This document shows, piece by piece, positions 1 to 6,500 of a stretch of 6,867 nt of DNA. The stretch comes from Candidatus Poseidoniaceae archaeon (lineage in GTDB: Archaea > Thermoplasmatota > Poseidoniia > Poseidoniales > Poseidoniaceae). Position 1 is the stretch's first letter, and each line of letters starts with the position of its first letter. The stretch is from NCBI GenBank assembly GCA_030741455.1, contig JASLVI010000077.1, positions 1 through 6,867 of the forward strand. The letters are read 5' to 3'. A program made the position numbers and the translations under genes. The notes under the pieces were generated by a model, which worked only from the letters and a program-made list of their open reading frames with translations, ran no database searches and was not told the DNA's origin.

Positions 1-815
1 CTTCGTCGAGAAGATTTCCATTCAGGATGTTGGGATGCAAATTCTAAAGCAGTCGAAGCATCAACAAAACCTCCGATTATACGATTCGTTTCATCAGGTT
101 CCATTCCCGAACGTTGTAAAGCACGTGTCAATGAATGTGTAAACGAAATTCGACGCTCGTCACCTCCGGGTAAAGAACGTGCGATGTCTTCTATTGCTTT
201 CCTCAATACAGTACGTTGCTCAGGAGAAATTCCCCGTTGAATTGGAACAATATCTGGAAGGGCATCATCATGCCCTTGATTTTCTAAGACCCGATAGCGA
301 TGCAACTCATAGGTGAGTGTGTGAACAGCATGGCTTAGGTTGGTTATGGGGTATCCTTCCCAAGTTGGAAGTGTGACAAGATAATCACAACGAAGTAAAT
401 CCTCAGTACTCAACCCTTTACCTTCTTCGCCAAAGACAAGAGCAACATCTTGATCAATGTTGGAGATACGCTTTGAAAACTCCCACGGATACATGAAGTG
501 ACGTTTTTGTGTTTTATCACCAATCTCTCGTTTGCCTGAAGTTCCTACGACAAGGGAACAATCGCTGATGGCTTCTTCAAAGGTATTGAACAGCACACAC
601 GTATCCAATACACGTCCGGCATGTTTCGCACGATTGCGTGCTTCAAGATCATCAGGATGGCACTGCGGATTCACCAATCGTAGCGAATCAAATCCATGAT
701 TCAAAAGCGAGCGACAGACGGCACCAAGATTCCCTGGATGTTGTGTTCCAACCAGTACAATGTGCAAACGATATGTTGCATAAGGTAAAGGAAGATCGCT
801 CCGTTCACCCATCAT
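1..815 (-). CDS. trmJ: TrmJ-type tRNA (cytidine/uridine-32-2'-O)-methyltransferase, C-terminal end cut by window
   Basis: This is a SPOUT-class (SpoU/TrmH superfamily) RNA 2'-O-methyltransferase; 271 codons are visible and the frame is open at the left edge. Family members methylate the ribose of nucleotide 32 in tRNA anticodon loops using S-adenosylmethionine. Motif 1 is HPGNLGAVCR at residues 26-35, with the conserved Arg35. A CSLVVGTSGKR stretch at about 86-96 closely resembles bacterial TrmJ. Motif 2 is ALVFGEEGKGLS (125-136) and motif 3 is LPTWEGYPITNLSHAV (149-164), together the trefoil-knot cofactor site. The C-terminal RALQRSGMEPDE...IIGGF (231-250) matches the helical tail of TrmJ and argues against a plain TrmH or TrmL. 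The ATG at 815 was chosen because it forms an ATGA overlap with the stop of the upstream small gene and follows GGAGG at 820-824; a second in-frame ATG at 812 gives a more usual 7-base spacing. The family is well supported; the exact substrate base is inferred. Confidence 0.88.
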   Translation of the reverse strand, partial: MMGERSDLPLPYATYRLHIVLVGTQHPGNLGAVCRSLLNHGFDSLRLVNPQCHPDDLEARNRAKHAGRVLDTCVLFNTFEEAISDCSLVVGTSGKREIGDKTQKRHFMYPWEFSKRISNIDQDVALVFGEEGKGLSTEDLLRCDYLVTLPTWEGYPITNLSHAVHTLTYELHRYRVLENQGHDDALPDIVPIQRGISPEQRTVLRKAIEDIARSLPGGDERRISFTHSLTRALQRSGMEPDETNRIIGGFVDASTALEFASQHPEWKSSRR

Positions 816-1033
816 TCTTCCTCCAATCGATTAAGGAAATCTGCAATCCAGAGCGGATTGCATGCTTGGTAAATGAAGAACAGAAAACCGCCTCGTTCTC
901 GATCAGGCATCACCAATGAACGTCGACGGACGTTGTAGGTGTTGCGCAAATGAAGAATGAGTTCTTCCAATGGTTCTTGCTCAGGACCATGAACAGATAC
1001 AGGCGTTCTGTTCCAATCAACCCAAATGGGCAA
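812..1033 (-). CDS. Uncharacterised 73-residue protein in the ribosomal-protein operon
   Basis: I do not recognise this family. The product is a small mixed-charge protein with a tryptophan-rich start (PIWVDWNR), an acidic/leucine helix-like stretch (about 18-30), an Arg-rich NVRRRS turn (about 34-39), a hydrophobic GGFLFFIYQACNPLWIADF segment (about 48-66) and a Glu-rich tail. The hydrophobic part is broken by polar residues and is probably a buried strand/helix, not a membrane span. The only reasonable in-frame start is TTG at 1033, preceded by GGGG 8 bases upstream. It begins 13 bases after the eS17 stop and shares ATGA with the methyltransferase start, so it is very likely translated with them. 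That position suggests a role in translation or RNA modification, but this is inference from context only. The reading frame is convincing because it fills the gap exactly; the start is uncertain. Confidence 0.68.
   Translation of the reverse strand: MPIWVDWNRTPVSVHGPEQEPLEELILHLRNTYNVRRRSLVMPDRERGGFLFFIYQACNPLWIADFLNRLEEE
820..824 (-). promoter_or_regulatory. Shine-Dalgarno site of the methyltransferase gene
   Basis: GGAGG lies inside the last codons of the upstream 73-residue gene, 4 bases before ATG 815 and 7 bases before ATG 812. With the ATGA stop/start overlap it suggests translational coupling of the two genes. Confidence 0.7.
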
Positions 1034-1046
1034 TCTGACAACCCCA

Positions 1047-1238
1047 TTAATCGGTTCGGCGTTGTCGATAACGAGTCACATATCCAGCAATCCAGTTTCG
1101 CAACTTCTTCGTGCTAACATCGGTTAGTTGCTCTACCATTATCTTGTTATGATCGAAATCATCGGTGAACTTCTCACCATGTTCTTCAACAAGACGAATT
1201 GCGCGGATTTTAATGAAACTTGGACGAATATTTCCCAT
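1047..1238 (-). CDS. rps17e: Small ribosomal subunit protein eS17 (S17e)
   Basis: A 63-residue protein with the archaeal eS17 signature: start MGNIRPSFIKIRA, then KFTDDFDHNK around residues 23-32, then the conserved LTDVSTKKLRNWIAGYVTR (about 38-56) and a basic tail. eS17 is a component of the small subunit found in archaea and eukaryotes; archaeal forms are only about 60-70 residues, so this is full length. The ATG at 1238 follows GAGGGG (1247-1252), which lies inside the last codons of eL31, and begins 2 bases after the eL31 stop. It is the fifth gene of the cluster. In many euryarchaea eL31 is followed by the gene for translation factor eIF6, so eS17 in this place is a noteworthy arrangement. 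Confidence 0.95.
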   Translation of the reverse strand: MGNIRPSFIKIRAIRLVEEHGEKFTDDFDHNKIMVEQLTDVSTKKLRNWIAGYVTRYRQRRTD

Positions 1239-1240
1239 GT

Positions 1241-1519
1241 TCAGGCCCCCTCATACAATTTAACTTCAATAGGAATATCTGGCTCATCGTGACGAATTAC
1301 TGTAAGACGAATCTTACGAGGCGGGTTTTCTATACCCCGTTCCCAGATTTTTTCATTGACTGATGGATCAATGTAAATCTCTTCTTCAGGGAGAACTTTG
1401 AGATGACGAATGACTTCATCTCGAATTATTTGGATTGCACGCGGTGCACGCTTGAATCGAGTAATGTTCCAAGCTTTACGTAGAGGTACGACCAATTCTG
1501 ATGTTGCTGCTCTTGCCAT
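1241..1519 (-). CDS. rpl31e: Large ribosomal subunit protein eL31 (L31e)
   Basis: A 92-residue protein matching archaeal eL31. It has an N-terminal SELVVPLRKAW strand, a basic helix with RAPRAIQIIRDEVIRHLKV (about 25-43), a central IDPSVNEKIWERGIENPPRKIRL block (about 50-72) and a C-terminal strand ending in VKLYEGA. eL31 sits near the polypeptide exit tunnel of the large subunit in archaea and eukaryotes. Length is typical for the family. The ATG at 1519 is preceded by GAGGTGAT, close to the archaeal consensus. The gene starts 11 bases after the eL39 stop, the standard archaeal eL39-eL31 pair. The C-terminal codons carry the eS17 ribosome binding site. Confidence 0.97.
   Translation of the reverse strand: MARAATSELVVPLRKAWNITRFKRAPRAIQIIRDEVIRHLKVLPEEEIYIDPSVNEKIWERGIENPPRKIRLTVIRHDEPDIPIEVKLYEGA
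1247..1252 (-). promoter_or_regulatory. Shine-Dalgarno site of eS17
   Basis: GAGGGG lies within the final Glu and Gly codons of eL31, 8 bases before the eS17 ATG, so ribosomes finishing eL31 cover the eS17 start. It fixes the eS17 start at 1238. Confidence 0.75.
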
Positions 1520-1524
1520 CTTGA

Positions 1525-1532
1525 ATCACCTC
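1525..1532 (-). promoter_or_regulatory. Shine-Dalgarno site of eL31 overlapping the eL39 stop codon
   Basis: GAGGTGAT is an almost ideal match to the archaeal 16S rRNA tail, 5 bases before ATG 1519. Its first two bases are the last two of the eL39 TGA stop, so termination and re-initiation are physically linked. Confidence 0.8.
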
Positions 1533-1686
1533 ATCGCTGCAACTTGCTACGTCGCCAGTGGTGTCGCTTAGGATGCGATACCGTATTTCTGTTCGTTTTC
1601 AACATGACCCAAACAGGGACACGGCGGTTCTGTTTGCCTGCTTTCATCAGGCGGATTTTCTTTGCTGCTGGTTTATTTTTTGACAT
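1531..1686 (-). CDS. rpl39e: Large ribosomal subunit protein eL39 (L39e)
   Basis: This 51-residue gene is small and easy to miss. Translation from the ATG at 1686 gives a very basic protein starting MSKNKPAAKKIRLMKAGKQN, followed by RRVPVWVMLKTNR (about 21-33), a short TVSHPKRHHWRRSKLQR tail and a TGA stop. The R-x-P-x-W-V core and the N-P/H-rich W-R-R tail are diagnostic of eL39, which lines the polypeptide exit tunnel of archaeal and eukaryotic large subunits. Its length of 51 residues is standard. The ATG follows GAGGGGTG (1694-1701) by 7 bases, and the gene begins 15 bases after the PDCD5-like stop. An opposite-strand open frame at 1544-1768 covers the same bases but is a shadow. Confidence 0.97.
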   Translation of the reverse strand: MSKNKPAAKKIRLMKAGKQNRRVPVWVMLKTNRNTVSHPKRHHWRRSKLQR

Positions 1687-1693
1687 ATTCGAG

Positions 1694-1701
1694 CACCCCT
1701 C
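1694..1701 (-). promoter_or_regulatory. Shine-Dalgarno site of eL39
   Basis: GAGGGGTG starts immediately after the TGA stop of the PDCD5-like gene (1702-1704) and ends 7 bases before ATG 1686. This supports the eL39 start and the polycistronic reading of the cluster. Confidence 0.75.
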
Positions 1702-2067
1702 TCAGATTCGACGGATAGACGCATCTCTGCGGCTCTTGGATAGGTTCACAAGGATTCTTTTCAACTGATCATCGCTGACAGGAATAGAAATTTTTTGTTG
1801 TTCATGGAGGCCAACGAGTTGACGCTTCAGAACGTCTGCCTTCGTTGCATCAACAAGTGAAATATTTGCAAGACGACTTCTCGCATCTGGCGTAAGTATT
1901 GTTTTCATTGCCAAATCCAAAGCTTGTTGTTCTTGCGCTTGGACTTGGGATTCAATCTCAGCATTTGCTTGTTGCTTGGCTTGTTGTTCGAGTTGTTGTT
2001 GAAGTTCGAGTTGTCGACGTTGACGGAACGCTTCAAGTTCCATTGAATCGTCAGCAACGCTTGTCAT
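1702..2067 (-). CDS. PDCD5-family (TFAR19-related) DNA/RNA-binding protein
   Basis: A 121-residue homologue of PDCD5. Residues about 9-50 form a long Gln/Glu/Arg helix (MELEAFRQRRQLELQQQLEQQ onward) that is likely extended or coiled. Next comes the conserved three-helix core with ILTPDARSRLANISLV (about 57-72), a Lys/Ala helix, then ISIPVSDDQLKRILVNL and a basic SRRDASIRR tail. Archaeal members are usually annotated as DNA-binding proteins; their molecular role is unsettled, but linkage to eS19 and eL39 is widespread and points to ribosome or nucleic-acid function. I chose ATG 2067 because purine-rich GGAAGTGAGG precedes it closely. A TTG at 2085 overlapping the eS19 stop would add six residues, and an ATG at 2043 would remove eight. 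The N-terminal helix is glutamine-rich, with repeated QQ pairs. Confidence 0.92.
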   Translation of the reverse strand: MTSVADDSMELEAFRQRRQLELQQQLEQQAKQQANAEIESQVQAQEQQALDLAMKTILTPDARSRLANISLVDATKADVLKRQLVGLHEQQKISIPVSDDQLKRILVNLSKSRRDASIRRI

Positions 2068-2081
2068 TTCCTCACTTCCAA

Positions 2082-2576
2082 TCAATACTTTTCAAGTCCA
2101 GGATATGCTGCTTCAACCTCAGGACGGACGCTGTGAGCAACTTCGTTGAGGAGTTTATGTCCGGCAGGTGTAATGACACGGCCGTTGTAGAGTTGCGTTG
2201 CTTCTCTGCCTTCTGGTTCAACAAGTCTGCCAATGTCTGCAGATACGAGGCCTGCATCTTCCAGTTGTTGAATCAAAATTCGAATAACTTTGCGAGAGCC
2301 GACTCCGGGAGTGTTTGGTTTGGATCCGTTGTTTTTTCGTCCACCAAATTCTTGGGAAAGGGCTGTAACGCCAATCGGACCCTGTCGAGCAATTTTTCGC
2401 AAAATTGCAGCACCCCGTGTGTGCCACCAATCAGATTGTGTCGGAGGGCGTTCTCTTGAGGAACCCGTCTTTACAACGTCTGCCCATTCTGGCATCTGAA
2501 TCGAGTCATTGCTCTTCAATTGTTCAGCAAGAGCAGGGATTAGAAAGTTAGCAGGTACATCGTAAAACGTCGTCAT
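2082..2576 (-). CDS. rps19e: Small ribosomal subunit protein eS19 (S19e)
   Basis: A 164-residue archaeal eS19. The start MTTFYDVPANFLIPALAEQL is typical of the family. It is followed by PEWADVVKTGSSRERPPTQSDWWHTRGAAILRKI (about 33-66), where the P-x-W-x-x-x-V-K-T-G and DWW-x-x-R elements are diagnostic. A winged-helix region GPIGVTALSQEFGGRKNNGSKP (about 70-91) and the GSRKVIRILIQQLEDAGLV helix come next, then a C-terminal ITPAGHKLL motif. The protein is a small-subunit component and is needed for 40S maturation in eukaryotes. The ATG at 2576 is preferred over an in-frame TTG at 2591 because it matches the conserved N-terminus; a partial GGTG ribosome site is at 2582-2585. It is the first gene of the cluster, and its stop is 14 bases before the PDCD5-like ATG. 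Confidence 0.96.
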   Translation of the reverse strand: MTTFYDVPANFLIPALAEQLKSNDSIQMPEWADVVKTGSSRERPPTQSDWWHTRGAAILRKIARQGPIGVTALSQEFGGRKNNGSKPNTPGVGSRKVIRILIQQLEDAGLVSADIGRLVEPEGREATQLYNGRVITPAGHKLLNEVAHSVRPEVEAAYPGLEKY

Positions 2577-2603
2577 AACTACACCAAGCAACCCTGCGAC
2601 TTA

Positions 2604-2630
2604 TCTCCCCTATTTGAATAAAGCGGGAGA
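2604..2630. promoter_or_regulatory. Candidate divergent promoter: AT-rich box within an inverted repeat
   Basis: TCTCCC (2604-2609) and GGGAGA (2625-2630) are perfect reverse complements separated by 15 mostly A/T bases that contain TATTTGAATA (2611-2620). On the minus strand this reads TTTATTCAAATA, a plausible archaeal TATA box centred about 40 bases before the eS19 ATG. With the usual TATA-to-start distance this predicts a transcript start near 2590 and a leader of about 14 bases. The core is nearly symmetric, so it could also serve the plus-strand gene at 2712, with a long leader of about 70 bases. The promoter call is inference from position and composition; no separate plus-strand TATA box is clear in 2631-2711. 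Confidence 0.4.
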
Positions 2631-2711
2631 ATTGCCCTACCCAATGAAGCGCATTCATGTGGTTTTGGCCAAGTGCAAGTATTCTTGAATGGTGTCGTTT
2701 TCGGTTGAACG

Positions 2712-3533
2712 ATGAAGAAGGCATTGGCCCAGAATCCAAACCTGTTGAGAACTCTCATAGGTTTGTCTCTGACGCTTATTATTCTCCTTTCATATGCGGT
2801 GTACGGCGCCACGATTTCGCCAAGTTACTACATCTACGAAACAGATGCAACGGATTCAACATTTGAAAACATCGAACTCACAAAAGTGGTTCAAAACAAC
2901 GAAACCACATGGTTTGGAACGGTTGCCGCCGATGGTCAAAATCTCACATGGGTCAATGTGACTGTTGACGATTTGGCTGCAGGAGCCGTGGTCAAACTCA
3001 CCAATGACGGCAAACTCTACTCGCATCCGTTCCTGGGTGTTCCAGATGCAGAGGTTGAAGTTGATGGGAAGACGGTGGATTTCCGATGCTCTGAACACTG
3101 CACTTATGCTGAATCGTTCGAAGTGGAAGCGGATTCAAGTTCGATGAGCATACAATCGCTTACATCAACCGATCCAGCAAGACGATCGAATGGAACGGTC
3201 TATGCAGATTCCTTATCTGAAGCAGAAGAACTGGCTAGGGATGAAATTGACTACAAACACGAACCATCCCAAATCATCATCCAAATTATCGAACCAGGCA
3301 ACAAGTCTGTCCAACCATCCGTCAATGTATACACAGTGAATGAGGCGTTTTCGAGCATCGAAATATTCGAAATAGATGCTGCTACGGAATTTCTTTGGGC
3401 ATTAGCTGCCGTAGTTGGCTGTTTTTCAATGGTTCTGATTCCCTCATTTACAGTCTATTTTGCTGCACGAGCAAAGGAACGACGAAACGAAGAGAAACTA
3501 CGGCTGGTCGATGAAGAATCCGTCGACGAATAA
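2712..3533 (+). CDS. Predicted membrane protein with two terminal membrane segments and an extracytoplasmic domain
   Basis: I do not recognise a named family. The 273-residue product begins MKKALAQNPNLLR and has a hydrophobic segment at about 13-32 (LIGLSLTLIILLSYAV), either an uncleaved anchor or a signal sequence. A polar beta-rich domain (about 35-222) follows, then a second hydrophobic segment at about 226-252 and a highly charged cytoplasmic tail with R/K/E clusters. The outer domain has five N-x-S/T sequons (N63, N77, N82, N160, N197), consistent with archaeal N-glycosylation, and a C-x3-C pair (C126, C130) inside FRCSEHCTY that could form a disulfide or bind a metal. The start is the first ATG after an in-frame stop at 2706. 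The large surface-protein gene lies 29 bases downstream on the same strand, so the two are probably co-transcribed; the role is unknown. Confidence 0.82.
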   Translation: MKKALAQNPNLLRTLIGLSLTLIILLSYAVYGATISPSYYIYETDATDSTFENIELTKVVQNNETTWFGTVAADGQNLTWVNVTVDDLAAGAVVKLTNDGKLYSHPFLGVPDAEVEVDGKTVDFRCSEHCTYAESFEVEADSSSMSIQSLTSTDPARRSNGTVYADSLSEAEELARDEIDYKHEPSQIIIQIIEPGNKSVQPSVNVYTVNEAFSSIEIFEIDAATEFLWALAAVVGCFSMVLIPSFTVYFAARAKERRNEEKLRLVDEESVDE

Positions 3534-3562
3534 ATCAAATACATAGGCGATGATAACGAATC

Positions 3563-6500
3563 ATGGCAAGAACAGGTGTGGCCGGAGTATTGGTCCTGCT
3601 GCTCTTGCTTCAAATGACGCCAATTGAGGAACTTCAGCCAATTTCTCGAGCAGAACAATCCTCGAGAAACAGTGGTGTCGATTTATCCGCGACAGAGGTA
3701 TCTATTTCCTATTCAAATCCAAGTGATGAATCACAATACAAGATGTTCTCTTCAAATCATCCAATCTTAGGTTTTGATCGTCCAAAAGACTTGTATGTTG
3801 TTGATACCGTTAATGCAACACCAATGGATATCGAGGTGACAATCCGTAATGATGGTAGTGCAGCATCTGGAATCATTACCGTTCAGTTACTTATTCTACA
3901 CAATGAATACGAGCGTTTTGAATTAGCGAATCGTACAGTTACGATGAATAGTTTGGCATCAAATGGCCAAGGAACAGCAACGTTCTACAACGTTTACGTG
4001 AACTATTCTGGAAATCATTCCATGGTCGTCATTCCAACCTTCCAAGGCATAGATGATAATCCAAACAACGACAACCTCAATCGCCATTATACGGTTGCTC
4101 ATCTCTACTTCACTTGCACATCACTCGTTGGTTGGAACGCAGGACAGTACTGGGGAACGAGTACGGATACATCGCTTAGCATGGGCCAATCATGTCACAT
4201 CGGACAAGGCCAATTCAGTTCGTATGGCAACAATTTGCAAACCGATCTCATGACGCCTATTTGGGACATGAGCGATATTGTTGCAAATCCGACAAGAACC
4301 AACGGTATAACCTTCTTTTATGCAGGTAGTGCCCAACCCAATGATGGGATGAAGGTCTATGCCTTTGATCAACAAGGCAATTGGGATGAATTGGCAAATA
4401 TTGCAGGGACTGTTGGAGCAACATTAGCGAATTGGCAAACGATTTCCAATAACCATATGGGGCATACAACGCCATTAATTCCAGCCGATATGTCATCCCA
4501 TTTCCATTCAAATTCACGCTTCAAATTCACATTTACGAGCGATTCCTCAGGAACCGATGTCGGCTACTATTTCGATGACTTCGTTCTTGTCTATGACCAA
4601 TCTGCTCGGATTGAAGAATATAATTTGGATGTTTCAGGCGTCTTTACCGAGGGGGCAATTCCTGGCGCATGGGGTAAAATCCGCATGGAATTAACCAACA
4701 CGGGGAATATTAGCGATTCTTTACTACCTTCAGTAACCAATTTGCCGAGCGATTGGAACGTAGCCTTCAGTTATCCAACTGGTGCGGGAATCAATCCAAG
4801 TACAGGCGTGCGATTGCTCCCAGGAGAATCAAGAGAAATCGATGTTAAACTTCAGCCAGGGCCAAACGAATCCGTAGGTTTTGTACCGCTCACATTCATG
4901 GCAGCCAGTTTACAAAATCCTGGTTTCTCGGTTCAGGAAGGTATGCAGTTTCAAGTATCCGCAGATCGAATCCCTCACATTCATGTTCCTGAAGTCAAAC
5001 CTCGCTGCGCACCAGGTTCATCGTGTGCATTTTACCTTGAAGTTGAAAACATAGGTCAAGCAACTGATGTCTTCGATTTACAAGTAGCCCCTAAATCGCT
5101 CGATACTGGTTGGAATGTGAATCTCGCATTTGATCAAACACCATCTGTAAGACTCATCCCCAATCAACTCCAATCAGTGAAATTTGTCATGACAGTACCC
5201 ACAGGTGAAACTCCCGATAAAACGGGTGATTTCTGGTTGACCATGGTGGCACAGAATGATACAACTCGAACAACCACAGAAGCAATCACCATACAGGCAT
5301 CAATGATTTCGAATGCCTTGATCGAATTAGATGACTCTTCCAATGACCCTACAATGCTTGAAGCGGGTCAACGTGTAGAAATTTCCTACACGATTACGAA
5401 TCAAGCCAGCAGACAGGATAGTTTTGACTTGAGCGTCGATTATATTCCATCGATCGGTTGGACCATTGAGGAAGAACAACGGCCCTCTATCGTCATCAAT
5501 CCTGGTGCATCGACAACATTCTACGTGGCTGTCACCGCACCATCGAATGCTCAAGCAAATGATATGGCACCCGAGTTTAAACCAATACTATCGTCAACAC
5601 GAAGTGGTATGCAATATGAGGGGCCATCATACAGCAATATTCTCATCGAGACATTGTATGATGCAAGCATTACCATTCTTTCCCCGCCCGATGTTCTTGC
5701 TCCTGGTGGAATGACAGTCATTCAGGCAGAATTACAAAACAACGGCAATGGACCAACTTCCATCCATGTCGATCTTATTGATACACCACCAACTTGGACA
5801 TACGACGTACGTCTGGACGGCGTCATACTCGAAGAACCAACCATCGATTTGGGTGTGCCCTATATGGGAACAAATGTCGAAATAATCGATATTCTGCTCT
5901 ACGTTCCAATGACAGAAGCTGCACGGGAAATACATACTGTAACCATTGGTATCGCGCCTGATGGAGAAGATAACTATCCAGAGGACAATCAAGATTCAGT
6001 TGACATGATTACCGGCAGTATCCATTTCCCAGAACTCAATGGTTCAATCATGGATATGCACGCACTTGTTGGTTCGACACAACACATTAACGCTTCAGTC
6101 ATAAATATCGGTAATGCGCTTGAATCCAGTATGGATGTTGGTTTTTCCCTCTCAACTTCTCCACCTACATCTGATATTGTCGCCTTCCTTACAGCAGGAA
6201 TAGGTGGGCCTACGTCAAGTGCAGGAGAGACACTCACGTTCCCAATGAATGCAGGTACAACGACGTTACTCTTTATTGACGTAGTCATCGGGGATGATGT
6301 GCCACTCAACACACGAATCGTTGTGACCTTGTTTGTCGAAGGTGGGCAAGATGATGAAGGCAACTTGATTCGAATCGAACATCAGAATCTCATCATGGTT
6401 GACCAGCAACGAAAAATCGATATGACGATGTCATCCGTAGGTAACACAACCATTCAGGGCTCAACTGTTTCTTGGCTTAACATGACAAGTTTTTCAACAC

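Noticed and set aside
638..919. Plus-strand open frame of 93 codons
   Set aside because: It is antisense to the methyltransferase and the 73-residue gene, whose frames are supported by motifs and by coupling.
2068..2085. TTG start at 2085 for the PDCD5-like protein, overlapping the eS19 stop
   Set aside because: The ATG at 2067 has a purine-rich ribosome site directly before it and gives a more usual N-terminus; the TTG remains possible but is less likely.
1899..2459. Plus-strand open frame of 186 codons
   Set aside because: It lies opposite the clear PDCD5-like and eS19 genes, its protein resembles nothing, and it has the low-complexity V/R-rich look of an antisense frame of Gln-rich codons.
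2577..2591. TTG start at 2591 extending eS19 by five residues
   Set aside because: Archaeal eS19 proteins start at the residues given by ATG 2576, and the predicted transcript start falls near 2590.
3534..3562. Possible terminator or promoter between the two plus-strand genes
   Set aside because: The 29-base gap has no hairpin, T-run or TATA-like box; an ATG at 3550 opens a different frame. It reads as a simple intra-operon spacer.
5989..6363. Minus-strand open frame of 124 codons
   Set aside because: It is wholly antisense to the large surface-protein frame; the Ser/Pro/Val-rich product is what the reverse of Thr/Gly/Asp-rich codons gives.
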